Shown here piece by piece: positions 1-8,194 of a stretch of DNA of 35,071 nt. The position numbers were made by a program, and so were the translations under genes. The stretch spans positions 1-35,071 of the forward strand of contig CAKTKU010000023.1 of assembly GCA_934572335.1 (NCBI GenBank). Reading direction: 5' to 3'. Positions within the stretch are counted from its first letter, which is position 1. Every line of letters begins with the position of its first letter. The notes beneath the pieces were generated by a model. The model did not search any database and was not told the DNA's origin. It saw nothing but the letters and a program-made list of their open reading frames with translations. The DNA is from an uncultured Oscillospiraceae bacterium (GTDB lineage Bacteria > Bacillota > Clostridia > Oscillospirales > Oscillospiraceae).

Positions 1-170
1 CGCGCGCAGGACGCGCAGCCGATGCAGGCTGCCTGGTCGACTACCTCTGCGGGATGGTAGCCCTTTGCGTTGAGCTTCGTCTTGGAGAGAGCAAGAACAT
101 TCTTCGGGCACGCTCTCACACAGAGGCCGCAGCCTTTACAGACCAGCTCGCTGATAGTTACTTTTACCAT
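1..170 (-). CDS. 4Fe-4S ferredoxin-like protein, truncated by window edge
   Basis: The start codon and the first 56 residues are visible; the rest runs off the left edge. The visible part has a 4Fe-4S cluster motif of the form CKGCGLCVRACP (C at about 12, 15, 18 and 22), then the beginning of a second one (CIGCASC). This spacing is typical of a two-cluster bacterial ferredoxin, as in the small delta subunit of 2-oxoacid:ferredoxin oxidoreductases (KorD type), which passes electrons to soluble ferredoxin. AAAAGAGG lies just upstream of the ATG. The gene follows a P-loop ATPase in the same direction. That it is the first gene of a kor/vor operon is an inference that the left flank would settle. 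Confidence 0.8.
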   Translation of the reverse strand, partial: MVKVTISELVCKGCGLCVRACPKNVLALSKTKLNAKGYHPAEVVDQAACIGCASCA

Positions 171-185
171 TGTACAACCTCTTTT

Positions 186-213
186 CTTATATGATTTGCC
201 ATTGCTTGAACAA
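186..213 (-). promoter_or_regulatory. Candidate promoter for the ferredoxin gene
   Basis: On the minus strand TTGTTC (208-213) and TATAAG (186-191) are separated by 16 bases, 16 bases before the ferredoxin start codon. It follows directly on the hairpin terminator of the upstream gene, so the ferredoxin gene may begin its own transcript. Moderate match to consensus only. Confidence 0.4.
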
Positions 214-216
214 TAA

Positions 217-237
217 TATAAAAACCGCTTTCGCGGG
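217..237 (-). terminator. Small rho-independent terminator after the P-loop gene
   Basis: On the minus strand a short GC stem (CCGC, GAAA tetraloop, GCGG) is followed by TTTTTATATT. It lies 8 bases after the stop codon of the P-loop ATPase gene. The stem is short, so termination may be partial. Confidence 0.5.
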
Positions 238-244
238 GTCGCGC

Positions 245-955
245 TTATTCATCCAGCCCTCTTATCCAGCTGTCCCAGTCACGCTCCATATACGTGTCTA
301 TGGCGATGGGCGTGCCGATATACCTGGGGTCGTGTCCCTCGGCGAGGAACTTGTCCAGAAACTCCTTCTTGCCGGAGGTATAGAGCACCGGCGTCCCGGT
401 GATCTCGGACACCTCGCGGATCATCTCGTACCCGTCGCGAAGCTCCGCGTCCGTGGTGGCGGTGGCGAGGTTGGTGTTATTTATCATGCCGGTGATCTTC
501 AGACGGGAGTGTATTTCCATCTCCTGCTGGAGCTTCACGATCTTCTCCACCGTTCCGGCGAGCGGGCGGCGGATGTTCACGACGTTGAGCACCTCCAGCG
601 CGCCGTCCTCAAGCTCCACAAAATCCTGATGGTAGCGCCCCAGCGCCGTGGAGCCGACAGCGTCCCCGCCCACGTCGAACACGACCGTGTCCCAGTCCAT
701 TGCGAACGCGGAGGCGACCTCCGCCGGGAGGGAGAGCGTTTCGATGCCGGAGCAGGAGTAGTTCGGCGAGACAAGGCGGATCTCTTTCATCCGCGCCATT
801 CTGCCGCGCTCCGTCAGGCGGAAGTAGGTGTTGACCATGTCGAGGTCAAGAAGCTCCGTTCTCTCGCCGCGCGCGGCCGCCTGGAACGCGAAGTTGAGCG
901 CCAGCTCCGTCTTGCCGCTGCCGTAGTTGCCTATGAGAACATACATTTTTTTCAT
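245..955 (-). CDS. P-loop ATP-binding protein
   Basis: This 236-residue cytoplasmic protein has a clear Walker A motif, GNYGSGKT, at residues 9-16, followed by an LLDLD strand and a VVFDVGGD segment that looks like Walker B. I see no signal peptide or membrane segment. The fold resembles SIMIBI/MinD-like P-loop ATPases. It sits directly upstream of a ferredoxin-type subunit, so a role in maturing or regulating a ferredoxin-dependent oxidoreductase is possible, but that is inference. I chose the ATG at 955 (MKKMYVL), which follows GGTGG and leaves a leader of about 30 bases from the promoter at 995-1023. An ATG at 976 would add seven residues. Exact function unknown. Confidence 0.75.
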   Translation of the reverse strand: MKKMYVLIGNYGSGKTELALNFAFQAAARGERTELLDLDMVNTYFRLTERGRMARMKEIRLVSPNYSCSGIETLSLPAEVASAFAMDWDTVVFDVGGDAVGSTALGRYHQDFVELEDGALEVLNVVNIRRPLAGTVEKIVKLQQEMEIHSRLKITGMINNTNLATATTDAELRDGYEMIREVSEITGTPVLYTSGKKEFLDKFLAEGHDPRYIGTPIAIDTYMERDWDSWIRGLDE

Positions 956-994
956 GCTATCCACCGTCCGGAACATACTTCTTTTACGTGTATT

Positions 995-1023
995 ATTGTA
1001 ACATTTGCCTGCACTTGCGTCAA
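995..1023 (-). promoter_or_regulatory. Strong sigma-A-type promoter of the P-loop gene
   Basis: On the minus strand TTGACG (1018-1023) and TACAAT (995-1000) are separated by exactly 17 bases. Only one mismatch in each hexamer to the TTGACA/TATAAT consensus. Transcription would begin about 30 bases before the chosen ATG. Confidence 0.75.
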
Positions 1024-1267
1024 TGAACATATTGACGATAATCGCCGGGTCGGAAGTGTCAAAATGACGAAGATTTTTGTGATTTTCAGAAAATCAGGTG
1101 CAATTCTTTTGATTGCGCATTGTTTTGCATTTATATCAAAGCATTCGTGAGGTGTCCACCGCCATCGGCAGCTCCCCGCGGCATTGTTATTTCTCTAACT
1201 TTTCGGGCATATATCCTAGTAAACTGCTTGTAGATTGCAAAGCCGCCCCGCCGTTTAAACTCACATC

Positions 1268-1296
1268 TTGCCCTCCGGCGGAATTTGTTCTATAAT
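1268..1296 (+). promoter_or_regulatory. Promoter of the first LysR gene
   Basis: TTGCCC (1268-1273) and a perfect TATAAT (1291-1296) are separated by 17 bases, about 50 bases before the LysR ATG. It points away from the P-loop gene, so the two genes are transcribed divergently. Confidence 0.7.
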
Positions 1297-1348
1297 ATAT
1301 ATTATAATAGTAGGAACTGTGATATTTTACTGCATAGGAGGGAAGCAA

Positions 1349-2245
1349 ATGAATCTGGATCAGATAACCTCATTTCTAAAGGTTATCGAGCATAAGAGCT
1401 TCAAGCGCGCGGCGGACTATCTCTATCTCACGCCGACGGCGCTCGGGCACAGGGTGTCGAACCTTGAGCAGGAGCTGGGCGTGTCGCTCTTTCTGCGCAA
1501 CCGCGGCATACAGACCGTGACGCTGACGGCGGAGGGCTCGGCCTTCGTGCCGATCGCGGAGGAGATGCAGCGGCTGTGGGAACGTGCGCTCAACCTCAGC
1601 GGGGCAACGGCGCGCACGGATATACAGATCTCGTGCGGTACGTCATTCTATGAGCTTTTCATCCCCGCGATATACCCCAAGCTCCTGGAGGCCGGGTTCT
1701 CGCCATCGTTCTCGTGCTCCAACCGCAATTCATCCCTGCACGACATAGAGAGCGGGCGCATCGACTTTGCCATACACGGCGGGGACACTCCCTCGAACGA
1801 CGACATATATCTCACGGACACGCTGGCGACCGAGCCGCTCATCTTCATCAGCCGCGCGGACAGCCCCTACGCCGCCGAGATAACCGTGTCGGAGCTTGAC
1901 CCGAAAAACGAGGTCATGACGATATGGAACTCCGCCTTCACCAACTGGCACAACCGCATTTTCGGCGAGCTTGCCCTGCCGCGCATCTCATTCGGCAGCA
2001 CCCGGCAGGCGGCTCAGATGCTTGCCTCCGATCCGCTCAAATGGGCAGTCATCCCGGCAACGGCGTACAGCTTCTACGCCGAGACCGGGAGCCTCAAGCG
2101 CAGCGTGATGGACGCTCCCCCGCCGGGGCGGAGCATATTCCTGCTGTCGAAACTCCCGCTCCTCTCCAAGTGCCACGACATCATTCTCACGACCTGCGAT
2201 GAAGTGCTCGCCGCAACGCCGGGCGTGGTCATAAACCAGAACTGA
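1349..2245 (+). CDS. LysR-family transcriptional regulator
   Basis: This 298-residue protein has an N-terminal winged helix-turn-helix (residues about 1-60: MNLDQITSFLKVIEHKSFKR, then the AADYL...LEQELGVSLFLR pattern) and a C-terminal substrate-binding-like effector domain. Length is normal for the family. The start follows an excellent AGGAGGGA five bases upstream and fits the HTH beginning; the frame stays open further upstream, but without a ribosome site. It is convergent with an SLC13-type permease and close to MmgE/PrpD genes, so an organic acid is a plausible co-inducer. The target operon is not proven by position, since its divergent neighbour is the P-loop gene. Confidence 0.9.
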   Translation: MNLDQITSFLKVIEHKSFKRAADYLYLTPTALGHRVSNLEQELGVSLFLRNRGIQTVTLTAEGSAFVPIAEEMQRLWERALNLSGATARTDIQISCGTSFYELFIPAIYPKLLEAGFSPSFSCSNRNSSLHDIESGRIDFAIHGGDTPSNDDIYLTDTLATEPLIFISRADSPYAAEITVSELDPKNEVMTIWNSAFTNWHNRIFGELALPRISFGSTRQAAQMLASDPLKWAVIPATAYSFYAETGSLKRSVMDAPPPGRSIFLLSKLPLLSKCHDIILTTCDEVLAATPGVVINQN

Positions 2246-2254
2246 ATGCATGCG

Positions 2255-2297
2255 AAAAGAGCATTGACGCCGAGAGGCAGTCAATGCTCTTTTTTTG
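2255..2297. terminator. Bidirectional rho-independent terminator
   Basis: GAGCATTGAC and GTCAATGCTC form a perfect stem around an 11-base loop, with A's on the left and a run of T's on the right. It lies between two convergent genes (LysR and SLC13 permease) and can stop transcription from both sides. Confidence 0.9.
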
Positions 2298-2307
2298 TTT
2301 GGAATTA

Positions 2308-3579
2308 TTAAAAGATAAGTGCGAGCACCGCGCAGGTGACAACAAGGCAGATGATGTTGACGAGCCCGCCCATGCGGAAGTAGTCCACCGCGCGGTAGCC
2401 GGGCACACCGATCATCGTCATCGCCCCGGTGCATATCGGCGTGGAGAGGGCGAACTTCGACCCGGACGTGCACGCCAGCACCAGCGGCACCACGTCCATC
2501 CCCAGCGTTGAGGCGATGGAGAAGATGATCGGCATCATTATCGCGACCGCCGAGGTCGCGGCGAGAACGTTGGAAAAAAGCGTCGTGACGAGGAAAAGAA
2601 TGATGCACAGCCCCAGCGTCGTCGTGCCGAAGGAGCCGCTCCAGCGGATTATAGCCTTGGCCGCCATTTCCGCCACGCCGCTGTGCGCGATGGCGGCGGA
2701 TATGCCGATGGAGCCGCCGACAATGATGAGCGTTGTCCACGACACGCCGCGCCCCGCTTCCTTCACGCTGACGCAGCCCGTCACGAGCACCGCCGCCGCG
2801 CCCACGATCGCTGCAAGCCCCGGCTTCACGCCGAGCATGATGGCGACGATCGCGCCGACGAGTGCCGCGGCGGAGAACCACGCGCGCCAAGTCAGGCGGC
2901 TTGCGCGGAGCTCCTCCTCTTCGTTTTCCACCGCGCAGGTGCTGGGCTTTTCCTCAAAGGTGAAGAACTTCTTTTGCAGCTTGCAGCCGAAGAAATAGTA
3001 AAACGCGATGACCGCCACGAGCGCGGGAAAGTTGACGACCGCCGGTTCAAACACGCCAAGGGGCGCGTACCCCTCGTTCATCAGAAGCTGGTTTGCCGCG
3101 ATCATATTGCTGGAGCTGATGGATGAGAGCCCCGTACCCATGACGGATGCAATGCCGAGGGGAAAATATGTGTCCTTGCGGGATATGCGGTTGTCCGTTT
3201 TGCGGGCAATGTCGTCCAAAAGCGGCATCATCAGCGCGAGGACGGCCACAGCGTTGATGACCGTTGTCAGCAGCGCAACGACCACGCACATTATGAGGAT
3301 GAACACCCGCTCGTCGTATTTTGTCAGCGAATAAAAGCTCTTGCCGATGACCTTGACGATGCCGGTGGTGTAGCACGCGCGGCCCATGACCATCATGCCC
3401 GCGAGCAGGAACACCGCCGAGCTGAGCATTCCGCCGAGCGCGTCGGCAAACGACACCGCGCGCACCGCCACCAGCGCCGCGAGCGCGAGAAGCGTCGTCA
3501 CGGAAAGGGGTATCGCCGGAATGCAGTACAGCACAAGCATAAGGACGACTATTATAATTACCAGTGTAGAAAGAGGCAC
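2308..3579 (-). CDS. SLC13-type (DASS/ArsB-NhaD superfamily) anion permease
   Basis: This 423-residue polytopic inner-membrane protein has about ten to twelve hydrophobic segments and a hydrophilic loop at about residues 200-225 (acidic, EENEEEE-like). Two similar halves carry the short hairpin motifs typical of SLC13 carriers: SSISSSNMIAANQLL in the first and TLFSNVLAATSAVAIMMPI in the second. Family members move di- or tricarboxylates, often with sodium. It is clearly paralogous to the gene at 10042-11310. The start is GTG, with AGGA nine to ten bases upstream; no ATG fits better. It has its own promoter region and ends at a shared terminator. The substrate is unknown, but MmgE/PrpD neighbours suggest a carboxylate. 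Confidence 0.85.
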   Translation of the reverse strand: MPLSTLVIIIVVLMLVLYCIPAIPLSVTTLLALAALVAVRAVSFADALGGMLSSAVFLLAGMMVMGRACYTTGIVKVIGKSFYSLTKYDERVFILIMCVVVALLTTVINAVAVLALMMPLLDDIARKTDNRISRKDTYFPLGIASVMGTGLSSISSSNMIAANQLLMNEGYAPLGVFEPAVVNFPALVAVIAFYYFFGCKLQKKFFTFEEKPSTCAVENEEEELRASRLTWRAWFSAAALVGAIVAIMLGVKPGLAAIVGAAAVLVTGCVSVKEAGRGVSWTTLIIVGGSIGISAAIAHSGVAEMAAKAIIRWSGSFGTTTLGLCIILFLVTTLFSNVLAATSAVAIMMPIIFSIASTLGMDVVPLVLACTSGSKFALSTPICTGAMTMIGVPGYRAVDYFRMGGLVNIICLVVTCAVLALIF

Positions 3580-3604
3580 AAAATCACATCCTGATATTTA
3601 TGTC

Positions 3605-3640
3605 ATTATAGCACGCACCTGTCAGCACGTGCCTATTGTA
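3605..3640 (-). promoter_or_regulatory. Tandem -10 elements upstream of the SLC13 gene
   Basis: On the minus strand GTGCTACAAT (-10 at 3635-3640) and GTGCTATAAT (-10 at 3605-3610) are near-identical copies 30 bases apart. The 8-base palindrome GCACGTGC lies between them (3625-3632). The -35 boxes are weak, which would fit an activated promoter. The palindrome is a possible operator. Confidence 0.45.
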
Positions 3641-3705
3641 GCACGGCTGGCAGGTTTGTGAAAAGAGTGAAAAGTGAAACGCTGGTATGTGTGCCGCCGG
3701 TGTGT

Positions 3706-4944
3706 TTACTCGGCTGCGGGTGCGGAAACGGCTTTCTTTCTGGTGCTGCTGTACGCGATGAACACGATGACAGCGACGAGAGCGAAGATGACGCCGTTGA
3801 GGATGTAAGCGGCAGTGTAGTGACCGGTCAGGTCGAGCAGGACGCCCGGCATGAGAGAGCCGAGGACTTCAAGCCCCTGATAGGAGGCCTGTGCGTTCTT
3901 AGCGGTCTTTGCGTAGTTCTCGGGGTGGGTGTCGGCGACCCAGTTGGGGTAGCCAAGGGAGGTGACAGCACCGGCGACACCGAGGGTAGCGCACGCGCCG
4001 TAGACAAGCGCCGGGGACGTGACGAACTGGGAGCCCGCCGCGCAGATGCAGGAGACGACATAGAAGCCGAGGAACACGCAGGAGATTGTGCCGAAGTTGA
4101 ACTTCGTGGACAGCGTGCCGAAGCCGAGCTTGAAGATGATCAGCATGATGCCGATGATGCCGTAAGCGGAGGCGACCATAACGCTGTCATAGCCGAGCTG
4201 GTTGAAGTGAAGAATGAAGTGCTGCTGGGTGGGGCCGCCGGCATAGCCCATGAGACCGGCGCAGATGATGAACCAGACAGTGTACTTTGCGGGGACGCTC
4301 GCGCCGGAGCCCTTCGTCTTTGCAGTGACAGCGTAGTCCTTGCCGCCGTAAGGCTCAAGACCGCGATCCTCAGGCTTGCTGCGCACAAGCAGGACAAAGA
4401 TGACGCCGATGATGAGGAACATGAAGATGATCACGCGGAACGCCGCGGCAGGACCGTCGGAGTTGATGATGCGCTGGAGCATCGGGGTGATGATGAAGGC
4501 GTTGAGCCCGGTACCGGCGGAGGCGATGGACATTGCGAAGGCGCGGCTCTTGTTGAACCATGCCTGCATGATCAGCGCCATGGGCAGCAGCATGCTGAAA
4601 GCGTAGGTCGCGCCGAGGATGACGGCGGCGATGTAGACCATGACGAGGTTTTTGTCCGCCAGCATGAACACGGTCATCGCCAGCGCGCCGAGCAGGAAGC
4701 CGCCGAACACGCCGAAGCGCAGACCGACCTTCTTATAATACTTGTCCGCGAAGAACACGAACACGAGCGCGGAGAGGTTCTTTATCGTGAATATCATGGA
4801 GCTTTGCGTACCGGTGAGCCCGATGTGACCCTTGACGGCGTTGACCATAACGGAGAAGCCGGAGCTGCTGAGCGTGCAGGTGAACATCATGAGCGCGACC
4901 ATAAAGGCCGTTATCCAATGCCATATGCTTTTTGTCTTGTCCAT
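3706..4944 (-). CDS. MFS transporter, oxalate/formate-antiporter-like
   Basis: This 412-residue inner-membrane carrier has 12 likely transmembrane segments and a central cytoplasmic loop at about 200-230 (RSKPEDRGLEPYGGKD). The first half has a D-K-Y-Y-K-K-V-G loop 2-3 motif, and the second half contains GYPNWVADTHP. The pattern resembles the OFA group of MFS carriers for small organic anions. It is the last gene of a likely operon PrpD2-PrpD1-MFS, 47 bases after PrpD1, so it probably imports the substrate or exports the product of those enzymes. A C-terminal piece of a close paralogue remains at 9706-9860. Substrate unknown. Confidence 0.85.
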   Translation of the reverse strand: MDKTKSIWHWITAFMVALMMFTCTLSSSGFSVMVNAVKGHIGLTGTQSSMIFTIKNLSALVFVFFADKYYKKVGLRFGVFGGFLLGALAMTVFMLADKNLVMVYIAAVILGATYAFSMLLPMALIMQAWFNKSRAFAMSIASAGTGLNAFIITPMLQRIINSDGPAAAFRVIIFMFLIIGVIFVLLVRSKPEDRGLEPYGGKDYAVTAKTKGSGASVPAKYTVWFIICAGLMGYAGGPTQQHFILHFNQLGYDSVMVASAYGIIGIMLIIFKLGFGTLSTKFNFGTISCVFLGFYVVSCICAAGSQFVTSPALVYGACATLGVAGAVTSLGYPNWVADTHPENYAKTAKNAQASYQGLEVLGSLMPGVLLDLTGHYTAAYILNGVIFALVAVIVFIAYSSTRKKAVSAPAAE

Positions 4945-4991
4945 TTCATTTACTCTCTTTCATTATTCTCTTTTCTTGAATGCCCGCGCCG

Positions 4992-6404
4992 TCAGGTACG
5001 GTCGTAGGCATTTTCTATTGCGGTGAAGAATGCGGTGAGATCGTCCGTGCTGTCAAGACGCTCCGTCTCCGCAACGACCCTTTTAAGCCCGCCGTCGACC
5101 ACGGGATACGCGGAATAGCTCTTCACGTTCATGAGCTTTTCAACGACCTCGTCGTAGCTCATCGGGTTCTCCTGGCTGCCCCAGAGTTCGGTGACGCAGG
5201 TCTCGAACACGCCGCGCTTGGTGGTGATCTTCACGCGCGAGGGCGAGCAGGACTTGCCGTACTTTGCGTCTATCTCAGCGTCGACCGTGGGATAGGTGGC
5301 GTTGGTGATGCGCAGAACGTCGGGGTTGGTGCGGTTCGCCTCGTCAAAGCTGTCGAACTTGACGATGCCGTTGACGATGGCGGAGGCCATGGTGAACGGG
5401 ATGGAGAACTGTCCGTTAACGACCGTCTTGGGATTGCGGCGCAGCTCCAGCGGCTCGCACACGGTGTTGAGCACCATGTTGGATGTGCCGATGTCGATGC
5501 GCTCGACCTCGTCGGCCTTGATGCCGTAATCACGGACGAGCTTGCGCACGCCGTCGATGGCACTGTGGGTATAGCGGCAGCAGGGATAGGGCTTCACGGC
5601 GAGGCGGTCGATGTGATACACATTGCCGAGGTCGCGCACTATCGGCTCGTCGGAATACTTGCCGTCGAAGTAGACATTGTAAAGTCCCTTCTGCCCGTCG
5701 ACGATGTTTTTCACGCCCGTCACGCCTACACCGGTGAGGTATGCCGCTTGAACGGCCGCCTGTGCGGCGAACGCGGGCTGCATTCTCTTTGTGAGGGTGG
5801 ATTCCTGCGTGGCGGAGTAGATGCCGCCCGCCTGACTGAGCACGATGCCGACGGTGTTGATGACGTCCTCGGTGGACATATGGCGCAGCATTGCCGCGGA
5901 GCACGCGCACGCGAAGTACGCAAACAGCGACGTGAACACCCAGCCGCTCTCGTAGACGGACTTGCCCGCGCCGTAGGACAGGCGGCTCATCACGTCAACG
6001 CCCATTATAACGGCCTTGAGGAATTCCTTGCCGGTGACGTTGCCCTCGCGCTGGGCGACGGCAAGACACGTCGGGATGACGGACACGGTCGCGTGCAGCA
6101 CAACGTCGTCGAGCGTGTCGTCATAGTCGCGGGAGTGTCCCATGAGGGTGTTGAGGTAAGCGGCCTGCGGTGCGGGCAGCTTGTTGCCGTACACCAGCAC
6201 GCTCGACTCCTCCTTGCCGCCCCACTCGCTCACGAGCTTGACGACCTCGGGGCAGCTGGGCGCGGTGCTTCCCGCCGTGATGCACGCCATGATGTCAACG
6301 ATGAACTTCTTCGCGTTCTGCACGGTCTGGGCGGGAATGTCCTCAAACTTCGTCTCGTTTGCGAATTTTATAAGCTCATAAATGGTATCTTTGCGATCTG
6401 CCAT
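4992..6404 (-). CDS. MmgE/PrpD family protein 1
   Basis: This 470-residue cytosolic enzyme belongs to the family of 2-methylcitrate dehydratase, cis-aconitate decarboxylase and iminodisuccinate epimerase. The family's active-site stretch is present as DYDDTLDD (93-100) with His104. Lys206 lies in TKRMQP, and KPYPCCRYTH (271-280) gives His280. The usual second-helix His (in family FHP motifs) is absent: this region reads ESGWVFTSL. It starts at an ATG after AAGGAGAT, 22 bases after PrpD2, and is followed by the MFS gene. A dehydratase, decarboxylase or epimerase acting on a di- or tricarboxylate is likely. The exact reaction cannot be read from sequence. Confidence 0.85.
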   Translation of the reverse strand: MADRKDTIYELIKFANETKFEDIPAQTVQNAKKFIVDIMACITAGSTAPSCPEVVKLVSEWGGKEESSVLVYGNKLPAPQAAYLNTLMGHSRDYDDTLDDVVLHATVSVIPTCLAVAQREGNVTGKEFLKAVIMGVDVMSRLSYGAGKSVYESGWVFTSLFAYFACACSAAMLRHMSTEDVINTVGIVLSQAGGIYSATQESTLTKRMQPAFAAQAAVQAAYLTGVGVTGVKNIVDGQKGLYNVYFDGKYSDEPIVRDLGNVYHIDRLAVKPYPCCRYTHSAIDGVRKLVRDYGIKADEVERIDIGTSNMVLNTVCEPLELRRNPKTVVNGQFSIPFTMASAIVNGIVKFDSFDEANRTNPDVLRITNATYPTVDAEIDAKYGKSCSPSRVKITTKRGVFETCVTELWGSQENPMSYDEVVEKLMNVKSYSAYPVVDGGLKRVVAETERLDSTDDLTAFFTAIENAYDRT

Positions 6405-6426
6405 AGAATAATCTCCTTATTTGCTC

Positions 6427-7875
6427 TCAGCCGAGTATGCCGCAGAGATTCACGACCTCGGCCGCGTCGTCATAGGTCTCCAGAGCCATGATCGCCTTGG
6501 CGCTCTTCTCTATCTGGTTGCACTGGAGCAGCCGCTCGCAGTTGGTGAAGTACTTGCCAAGAAGCTCCTCATCCTGCATGTAGGAGGTCTCGGGGACGTT
6601 GTTGCCGCGCGGGTAGAGGCCGTCCGCCTTGTACACCGTGCCGTCCTTGAGGGTTATCTCGACGTGCGTCGGGCGGGAGCCGGGATCCTTGACGATGGAG
6701 GTGACATAGTCGGGGTGGACCTCGATGTGCACCTTGTTGCGCAGCTCCTTGACCTCGGGTCTGTAAACGACGGAGGCGTCCGTCCAGCGGGGCCCCGGCT
6801 CGATGCCGAGGCAGCAGAGCGCGATGCAGTGGAACATGGAGTTCTCGCCCTCCCAGAGGGTGCGCGGGTTCTTGTTGGACCACTGGGGGCCTTCGGAGAC
6901 GCCCGCCTCGCACTGGATGAAGATGCTCTCTATCTGGCTGGGGTCGATCTGATTGCCCTTGACGAGCTGAATGGTGAGGTCCGCGGGCGTGGCGAGCATG
7001 CGGCACGCGGGGTAGAGCTTGTAGGACTGCTTGCTGGGGTAGAACCACTCCTGACCGATGGTCTCGGCCTTGATGAGCTCGGGCTTCCATCTCTTGTAGG
7101 CGACGAGGTTGCCCCACGCCCACTTGTCGTCGTCGAGTATTTTCCAGTCGCCCTCAAGCTCGTTCTCGGCGTACTCCGCCGCGAGGATGCCGAGGATGGC
7201 GAACTCGCCGCCGGAGCCGTATTTCAGACCGGAGCGAACGTGCTGACCCCAGATCTCCATGCCGTTGATGGGGCTCATCCAACCGGCAATGCCGAGGGTG
7301 TCCGCCATGTGCTCAACGTCGAGGCCCTTCAGCAGGGCGACACCGGCGGCACAGCCGAAGATGGACGCGGCGAAGCCGTGTACAGGCGGGCGGGCGGGCT
7401 TGCCGTCCTCAACGTCGCGGTGGTAGGGGCAGGCCTTGCCGATGCGGTGGGTCAGCTCGATGCCGAGTGCGACGGCGCGGATGACCTCCTTGCCGGAGAT
7501 GTGGTGCGCCTGCGCATAGGCGAGGATCGCGGGGATGACGTATTCCACGAGGTGTCCCGGAGGGCAGACGATGGCGTTGTCGAGCGCGTTCATCGCGTCG
7601 CCGTTGACGAAGGCAGCGCCCATCACGGACAGCTTTTCGCCGAAGCCGAGGACGGTCGCCTCGTTGCCGGGCATGGTGCGGCGCGCGACGGTGAGGGCGA
7701 TCTTTCCCTTCTCGTGCGTCATGCCGGACACGCCGACACCGACGGAGTCGAGGATCATGCGCTTGGTCTCCAGCACGACGTCTGCCGGTAGATCCTCGTA
7801 GCGGGTGTTCACCAGACGCTCGGCAATGCGCGTTGCGATGGTGTTTTCAAGCTCTGCTTTTGGCTGAGTTATCAT
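6427..7875 (-). CDS. MmgE/PrpD family protein 2, divergent active site
   Basis: This 482-residue protein has the two-domain MmgE/PrpD layout but departs from the catalytic pattern. The Asp-Asp stretch reads NALDNAIV (96-103, DN in place of DD) before GH (His108). The mid-region has PVHGFAASIFGCAAG, so this paralogue keeps a histidine near the place PrpD1 lacks one. The YPCCR-TH motif is YPACRMLATPAD, without the TH. It is the first gene of the PrpD2-PrpD1-MFS operon, behind a promoter at 7982-8010. A subunit complementing PrpD1, or an enzyme for a different substrate, are both possible. Confidence 0.82.
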   Translation of the reverse strand: MITQPKAELENTIATRIAERLVNTRYEDLPADVVLETKRMILDSVGVGVSGMTHEKGKIALTVARRTMPGNEATVLGFGEKLSVMGAAFVNGDAMNALDNAIVCPPGHLVEYVIPAILAYAQAHHISGKEVIRAVALGIELTHRIGKACPYHRDVEDGKPARPPVHGFAASIFGCAAGVALLKGLDVEHMADTLGIAGWMSPINGMEIWGQHVRSGLKYGSGGEFAILGILAAEYAENELEGDWKILDDDKWAWGNLVAYKRWKPELIKAETIGQEWFYPSKQSYKLYPACRMLATPADLTIQLVKGNQIDPSQIESIFIQCEAGVSEGPQWSNKNPRTLWEGENSMFHCIALCCLGIEPGPRWTDASVVYRPEVKELRNKVHIEVHPDYVTSIVKDPGSRPTHVEITLKDGTVYKADGLYPRGNNVPETSYMQDEELLGKYFTNCERLLQCNQIEKSAKAIMALETYDDAAEVVNLCGILG

Positions 7876-7900
7876 GTTTTTCTTCCCTTTCTGTATTTAT

Positions 7901-7921
7901 TTGCGGGCTTTTTGCCCGCAA
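7901..7921 (-). promoter_or_regulatory. Hairpin in the PrpD2 leader
   Basis: TTGCGGGC and GCCCGCAA form a perfect 8-base stem with a 5-base loop (A5 in the transcript), 25 bases upstream of the PrpD2 start codon. It has no U-tract after it on the coding strand, so it is not an obvious terminator; it may affect leader stability. Confidence 0.4.
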
Positions 7922-7981
7922 TTTCGCGGTTTTGTGATGCTTTACGATTTTTTGTGTTGTTTCTCGTCAGCTTTCATGCCA

Positions 7982-8010
7982 AGTATACAAAGCGATCGCC
8001 GGGAAGTAAA
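7982..8010 (-). promoter_or_regulatory. Promoter of the PrpD2-PrpD1-MFS operon
   Basis: On the minus strand TTTACT (8005-8010) and TATACT (7982-7987) are separated by 17 bases. This implies a leader of about 100 bases before PrpD2. The 319-base gap from 7876 to 8194 otherwise holds only the leader hairpin and the PrpD3 3' hairpin. Confidence 0.6.
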
Positions 8011-8118
8011 GTTCAGCGTTTTTTTATAAAATAAGCAAAAAATTTCGATAGTCATGAAATTATCAAAATATTCAGTTTATTATGAAGCTTCGTTTCATTT
8101 TGCCTTTGAACGCAAAGA

Positions 8119-8148
8119 GGCGGCAGAGTTCGGAAGAACTCTGCCGCC
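8119..8148 (-). terminator. Strong hairpin downstream of PrpD3
   Basis: A perfect 13-base stem (GGCGGCAGAGTTC and its complement) with a GGAA loop lies 46 bases after the PrpD3 stop codon. On the minus strand it is followed by CTCTTTG, a weak U-tract, so it acts as a terminator or a 3'-end stabiliser. Confidence 0.65.
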
Positions 8149-8194
8149 AGAGGGGTGAAGATACTATACTTTGTTTAAGAGTGAGCGCGGTCGA

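Larger units (their letters stand above)
956..1348. other. Divergent intergenic region between P-loop gene and LysR gene
   Basis: About 390 bases without a gene. It holds two outward-facing promoters, one for each flanking gene (listed separately). The middle (about 1030-1260) is AT-rich and shows no convincing coding frame or strong hairpin. LysR autoregulatory sites could lie here, but I could not pick out a specific one. Confidence 0.6.
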
